Positions 59,892 through 64,000 of a stretch of 64,000 nt of DNA are shown here, piece after piece. The notes below the pieces were generated by a model. That model was not told where the DNA came from. It saw only the letters and a program-made list of their open reading frames with translations, and made no database searches. Position 1 is the stretch's first letter, and the number at the start of each line of letters is the position of its first letter. Origin of the DNA: RPQJ01 sp044226195 (GTDB lineage: Bacteria; Pseudomonadota; Gammaproteobacteria; Steroidobacterales; Steroidobacteraceae); the NCBI GenBank assembly GCA_044226195.1, contig JBGAHO010000001.1, positions 124,001-188,000 of the forward strand. The letters are read 5' to 3'. Made by a program: the position numbers and the translations under genes.

Positions 59892-62845
59892 GGAGACGCT
59901 TCCCCTCCGGGTCGTAGAACACCGTCGAGGTCACGGTAACCTCGATGTCGCGGCCGGGCATCGGCACGTAGAGCTTCTGGCCCATCCGCGCGCGTCCGCC
60001 GCTCACCAGCGCGAGGGCGATCGAGCGGCCGAGCACGGCGCTCTCGTACGACGACGTGACGTGGCCGATCAGCTTCATCGGCACCGGTTGCCCCGGCGTC
60101 TCGACGATCTGCGCGCCCTCCTCCAGCACCGTGCCTGCATCCGTGGTGAGCAGGCCGACCAGCTGCTTGCGATCGGGACGGTGCATTTCGACGCGCTCCA
60201 GGGAGCGCCTGCCGACGAAGTCCTTCTTCGCCTTGCCGATCGCCCAGGCGACGCCCGCGTCGTCCGGCGTGACGGTCCCGTCCGTCTCCTGGCCGACGAT
60301 GATGTACCCCTTCTCGGCGCGCAGCACGTGCATCGTCTCCGTGCCGTACGGCGTGATGCCGAAGCGCTGGCCCGACGCGTGGATGGCTTCCCAGACCGCC
60401 CGACCATAGTCGGCTGGCACGTTGACCTCGAAACCCATCTCGCCCGTGAAGCTGACGCGGAACAGGCGCATCGGCACGCCACAGATCTTGCCCTCGGTCA
60501 CCGCGAGGTGCGGCAGCGCCGCGGCGGACAGGTCGCAGTCGCTCACCAGCGGCGCCAGCACCTCACGCGCCTTCGGGCCCTGCACGGCGACCACCGACCA
60601 TTGCTCCGTCGTCGAGGTGATCCACACGCGCAGGTCCGGCCACTCCGTCTGCAGGTAGTCCTCCATGAACGCGAAGACCCGCGCCGCACCGCCCGTGGTC
60701 GTCGTGACGTGGAAGCGATCGGGCGCCATGCGGGCGATCACGCCATCGTCATACACGAAGCCGTCCTCGCGCAGCAGGATGCCGTAGCGAGAGCGGCCGA
60801 CCGCGAGGTTGGCGAAATTGTTCACGTACATGCGCGACAGGAACTCGCCCGCGTCGGCGCCGACGACCTCGATCTTGCCGAGCGTCGAGGCGTCGAACAG
60901 GCCGACGCCCGAACGCACGGCGAGGCATTCGCGATTCACCGCAGCGTGCATGTCTTCGCCGTGCCGCGGGAAATATCGCGCTCGCTTCCACTGCCCGACG
61001 TCTTCGAACACGGCGCCCTGCGCCTCGGCCCACTCGTGCGTCGGGGTCTTGCGCATGGGGTCGAACAGGTCGCCGCGGTCGTAACCGGCGAAGATGCCGA
61101 AGGTGACCGGCGTGTACGGCATGCGGAACGTCGTGAGGCCGACCTGCGGCACCTGGCGACCCATGTCCTGCGCGACGATCGCCAGCGCGTTCAGGTTCGA
61201 CAGCTTGCCCTGGTCCGTCGCCATGCCGGTCGTGGTGTAGCGCTTGATGTGCTCGATGGACTCGAAGCCCTCGCGCCGTGCCAGCGCGAAGTCCTTGCTG
61301 GTGACGTCGTGCTGGAAATCGACGAACGCACCCCGGCGCGGCTTGCCGCCCGGTTGCGGCAGCGCGCCCGGCGCGCCGAGCATGCTGAAGTCGCGCGCCA
61401 CAACCCGATACTGTCGCGCGTCCCCGCCACGCTTCGCCGCCGCCAGCCCGGCCTGCGAGCCGTCGTGCAGCATTGGCGACCGTCGACGCCGCGACAGGCG
61501 CCCGCCGAGCGCTCGTGCTCGGCCGATTGCCCGGGGAGAAAGGCCTGCCGGTCCGCGTCCCACGCCAGTTTGCCGCGCGGCTGCGAGAACAGGTGCACGC
61601 TCGGCGTGTAGCCGCCCGACATCAGCAGCGCATCGCAGGCGATGCTGCGGGACGCGGCGACATTGCCATCCGGCGCCGAGGCGACCGTGACGCTGCGGAT
61701 TCCGAGGCGCCCACGCGTTCCGAGCACGGTCGCGGAGCTGAGCACGTCGATACCCGCCGCGCGAGCGGCCTCGACCGCGGCGCCGCGGGATTCGCGCGCG
61801 TATCGGCGATCAGGGCAATCGTCGCACCCGCCGCCTTGAAGATCGAGCGCCGCGGCATAGGCCGCGTCCGAGCCCGTGACGAGCACGACCCGCCGGCCGA
61901 CGCTCACCCCATGGCGATGCAGATAGCACGCGCGGCCCCGGCCAGCGATGCCGGGCCGATCGTTGCCAGGGCGACCAGCGGACTCGATGGCGCCCGTCGC
62001 GAGGACCACTTCAGCCGCCCGCACCTGCCACAGCCGCTCGCGGGCCGCGCCGCGCGCCGGCTCGGCGAGGTGATCGGTCAGGCGCTCGCACAGGCCGATG
62101 AGGTTGTGCGAACCCGAAGGCCGTGGTACGACGCAGCACGGTCACGTTCTTCAAGCCCGCGAGGCTCGTCTCCGCCTGCGCGAGCCACGCGGTCGAATCG
62201 ACGCCGTCGATCGTCGCCGCGGGTTCATCGAGCAGCGACCCGCCGAGGACGGGCTGTTCGTCGGCCAGCACGACGCGCGCGCCGGTCGCACCGGCCGCCA
62301 GCGCGGCCGCCAGGCCTGCCGGACCGGCGCCGACCACCAGCACGTCGCAGTGCGCGTAGCGCTGCGCATAGGCGTCGGGATCGGCCACGGTCGGCGCCAC
62401 ACCGAGTCCCGCCGAGGCCCGGATGGCCGGCTCGTACAGGGTGTGCCACGCCTTGCGCGGCCACATGAACGTCATGTAGTAGAACGCCGACGGAATCAGC
62501 GGCGCGAAGACGTCGTTGATCGCGTTGACGTCGAAGGCGCAGGCTTGGCCAGCGGTTCTGGCTCTGCAACCAGCCCCTCGTAGACCTCGACGTCGGTCGC
62601 GCGCACGTTCGGCGTGCGACGGGCGCCATCGGCGGATCAGCGCGACGAGCGCTCGGCTCTTCCGACCCTGCGGACAGCACGCGCGGACGGTGGCTTGAAC
62701 GAGCGCCCGAGCACCCGCACGCCGTTGGCGAGCAGCGCCGACGCGAGCGTGTCGCCGGCGAACCGGTGTACGCCTTGCCGTCCGCGAACCGAACTTCCCG
62801 GCGACGGTCGATGCGGCCGCCCTGCTGGACTCGCCGACCGCTCAC
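59884..62845 (-). pseudogene. soxA: Sarcosine oxidase alpha subunit, 5' part broken by many frame shifts
   Basis: The gene spans about 987 codons, normal for SoxA. The 3' part up to about 61470 is one clean frame with the GcvT domain (FPRHGEDMHAAVNRECLAVR, VVGADAGEFLSRMYVNNF, TGEMGFEVNVPADYG, RAEKGYIIVGQETDG). Upstream the conserved segments appear in alternating frames: DTLASALLANGV, SAGSEEP, SQNRWPSL, DVNAINDVFAPLIP, MTFMWPRKAW, the NAD/FAD motif VLVVGAGPAGLAAALAA, LIGLCERLTDHL. I count at least nine breaks between 61470 and 62770. The GTG start at 62845 overlaps the soxD stop (GTGA). Residues between breaks are well conserved, so indel errors are more likely than decay. Confidence 0.8.
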
Positions 62846-63130
62846 CGCGCGCCCTCCGGTCGGCAACGAGGCATCGGCTCGCCCACCTTGTAAGTGGCGA
62901 TGAAACATCGGTCGTCGTGTCCTGCAGCGCATTGAAGAACCGGGCGCAGCCGCGGACGTGACGCCAGCGCTCCGCATGCACGCCGCGCGTGTTCTTGCGC
63001 AGGTAGAGGTATTCGCCAGTCGTCGTCGTTGACCTGCGACGGATCGGCCGGGCGCGCGATGTGCGCCTGGCCGCCGTAGCAGGTCGAGTTCGGGCCGGGG
63101 ACCGCAATACGGGCAATGGATCAGCAGCAT
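62842..63130 (-). pseudogene. soxD: Sarcosine oxidase delta subunit, frameshifted
   Basis: It starts MLLIHCPYCG, the SoxD zinc-ligand start (paired cysteines). Its conserved middle (EYLYLRKNTRGVHAERWRHV, then GCARFFNAL) and end (FIATYKVGEPMPR) follow, but in three different frames. Breaks lie near 63070, 63015 and 62910. The 289-bp span is one base off a multiple of three, near the usual SoxD length of about 95 residues. It is 9 bp downstream of soxB and overlaps soxA. Probably functional in the organism if the breaks are sequence errors. Confidence 0.75.
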
Positions 63131-63139
63131 GGCCGGGCC

Positions 63140-64000
63140 TCAGTGCGCCACCGCGGCGGCGGCGGCCTCGTCGATCAGCAACCCATCGCGGAAGCGCTCG
63201 ATCGTGAACGGTGCGTTGATCGGGTGCGGCGCGTCGTGCGCCATCGTCCACGCGAGCAGGTGGCCGGCGCCCGGCGTGGCCGAAGCCGCGCCCCAGCCAC
63301 CAGTTCACGTACAGCCCCGGCACCGGCGTCTTGGCGATGATCGGCGAGCGGTCGTAGCGTCACGTCGACGATGCCGCCCCAGTTGCGCGCATGCGCATGC
63401 GCCGGAACATCGAACAGCTCGCAGATCGCCGCGAGCGTGTGCGAATTGACGTGCAGCGCGCCGCCCTGCGTATAGCTCGTGTAGGCATCCGTGCCCGCGC
63501 CGATGACGAGGTCGCCCTTGTCGGACTGGCTGATGTAGGCGTGCACGGAATTCGACATGATCACGCAGGGCACGGCCGGCGACCGGCCTGGAGACCAGCG
63601 CCTGCAGCGGAAAGCTCGAGCAGCAGCTTGATGCCGGCCAGCCCGAGCACGACGCTCGTGTTGCTGGCGGCCGAGACGCCGACCCGGCCACAGCGGATCT
63701 GCGTGCCGCGCGTGGTCTCGAGCGCCTCGACGGCACCGCGGCCATCGCGCCGGATGCCGGTGACTTCGCAGTTCTCGATGATGTCGACGCCGAGCGCATC
63801 GGCCGCGCGCGCATATCCCAGGCCACGGCATCGTGATGGGCCGTGCCGCCGCGCCGCTGCAGCGCGGCACCGACGACCGGGTAGCGGATGTCCGGCGAGA
63901 TGTTCAGCGGCGGGCAGTGGCCTTCGCCTCCTCGGCGTCAGCCACTCGTTGTCGACGCCGTTGCAGCCAGTTGGCGCGGATGTGCCGCTTCAGCACCTGC
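63140..64000 (-). pseudogene. soxB: Sarcosine oxidase beta subunit, partial and frameshifted
   Basis: The C-terminal two thirds lie in the window; the N-terminus is beyond the right edge. Conserved SoxB segments are present in shifting frames: GVDNEWLTP near the edge, FPLQALVSRPV, then IMSNSVHAYISQSDKGDLV, IGAGTDAYTSYTQ, TLAAICELF, RNWGGIVDVT, SPIIAKTPVPGLYVNW, INAPFTIERFRDGLLIDEAA and a VAH end. Breaks lie near 63560, 63358 and around 63300, plus more near the edge. The subunit carries covalent FMN and FAD sites that are not assessable here. First gene of soxBDAG. Confidence 0.75.

Overview
The window is GC-rich DNA (clearly above 60% by eye) with tightly packed operons and many 1-8 bp start/stop overlaps. 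The gene content (Wzx/Wzy/Wza/Wzc exopolysaccharide genes with an RfaH-like factor and a MarR-type EPS regulator, an fds-type NAD-dependent formate dehydrogenase, sarcosine oxidase soxBDAG, a PilA-like pilin and a REP-type hairpin) points to a Pseudomonadota chromosome, probably gammaproteobacterial or betaproteobacterial. This is inference; there is no rRNA or other phylogenetic marker. I see no tRNA, rRNA, CRISPR, IS element or prophage, and no stretch over 300 bp lacks a gene.

Layout. (1) 1-19,274, minus strand: a Wzx/Wzy-dependent exopolysaccharide locus. Read in the direction of transcription it runs RfaH/NusG-like factor, low-molecular-weight tyrosine phosphatase, Wza-like export lipoprotein, Wzc-like tyrosine autokinase, TPR membrane protein, mini-FecR protein, O-antigen-ligase-type polymerase, MarR-type EPS regulator, UDP-xylose synthase, GalE, Wzx flippase, two hexapeptide acyltransferases around an asparagine-synthase-like protein, then glycosyltransferases running off the left edge. 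(2) 19,405-22,694: a zinc-ribbon protein, a PocR/PAS histidine kinase, and a divergent lone type IV pilin. (3) 22,838-34,050: fdsGBAD, then on the other strand an MFS transporter, FAD oxidoreductase, GMC (choline-dehydrogenase-type) oxidoreductase and folD as one overlapping operon, and an SDR. (4) 34,069-44,712: an unusual block with a soluble FtsH-like AAA+/M41 protease plus DUF3841, a secreted CHAT-domain protease, a FecR protein, a CHASE2 membrane sensor, an unknown membrane protein and a small periplasmic protein. (5) 44,832-45,734: PspC and PadR with a palindromic operator. (6) 45,798-64,000: a methylated-amine/one-carbon region. A minus-strand operon (aldehyde dehydrogenase, CobS, CobT, GFA-family protein, quinone-oxidoreductase-like MDR, LysR) diverges from an MttB-like methyltransferase and two dimethylglycine-dehydrogenase-like flavoproteins, which converge on soxB-D-A-G.

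How the genes fit together. Regions 3 and 6 together look like oxidation and stepwise demethylation of choline/betaine-type compounds (GMC oxidase, aldehyde dehydrogenase, MttB-like protein, dimethylglycine-dehydrogenase-like proteins, sarcosine oxidase). The C1 units would pass through tetrahydrofolate and FolD to formate and then CO2 through Fds. Region 4 is the least explained part and the best candidate for an undescribed proteolysis/signalling system.

Sequence quality. From about 61,470 to the right edge the sox genes break frame at least a dozen times while the encoded residues stay well conserved. This looks more like uncorrected indels than gene decay. Two isolated homopolymer problems lie at 3,475-3,478 and 42,739-42,746.
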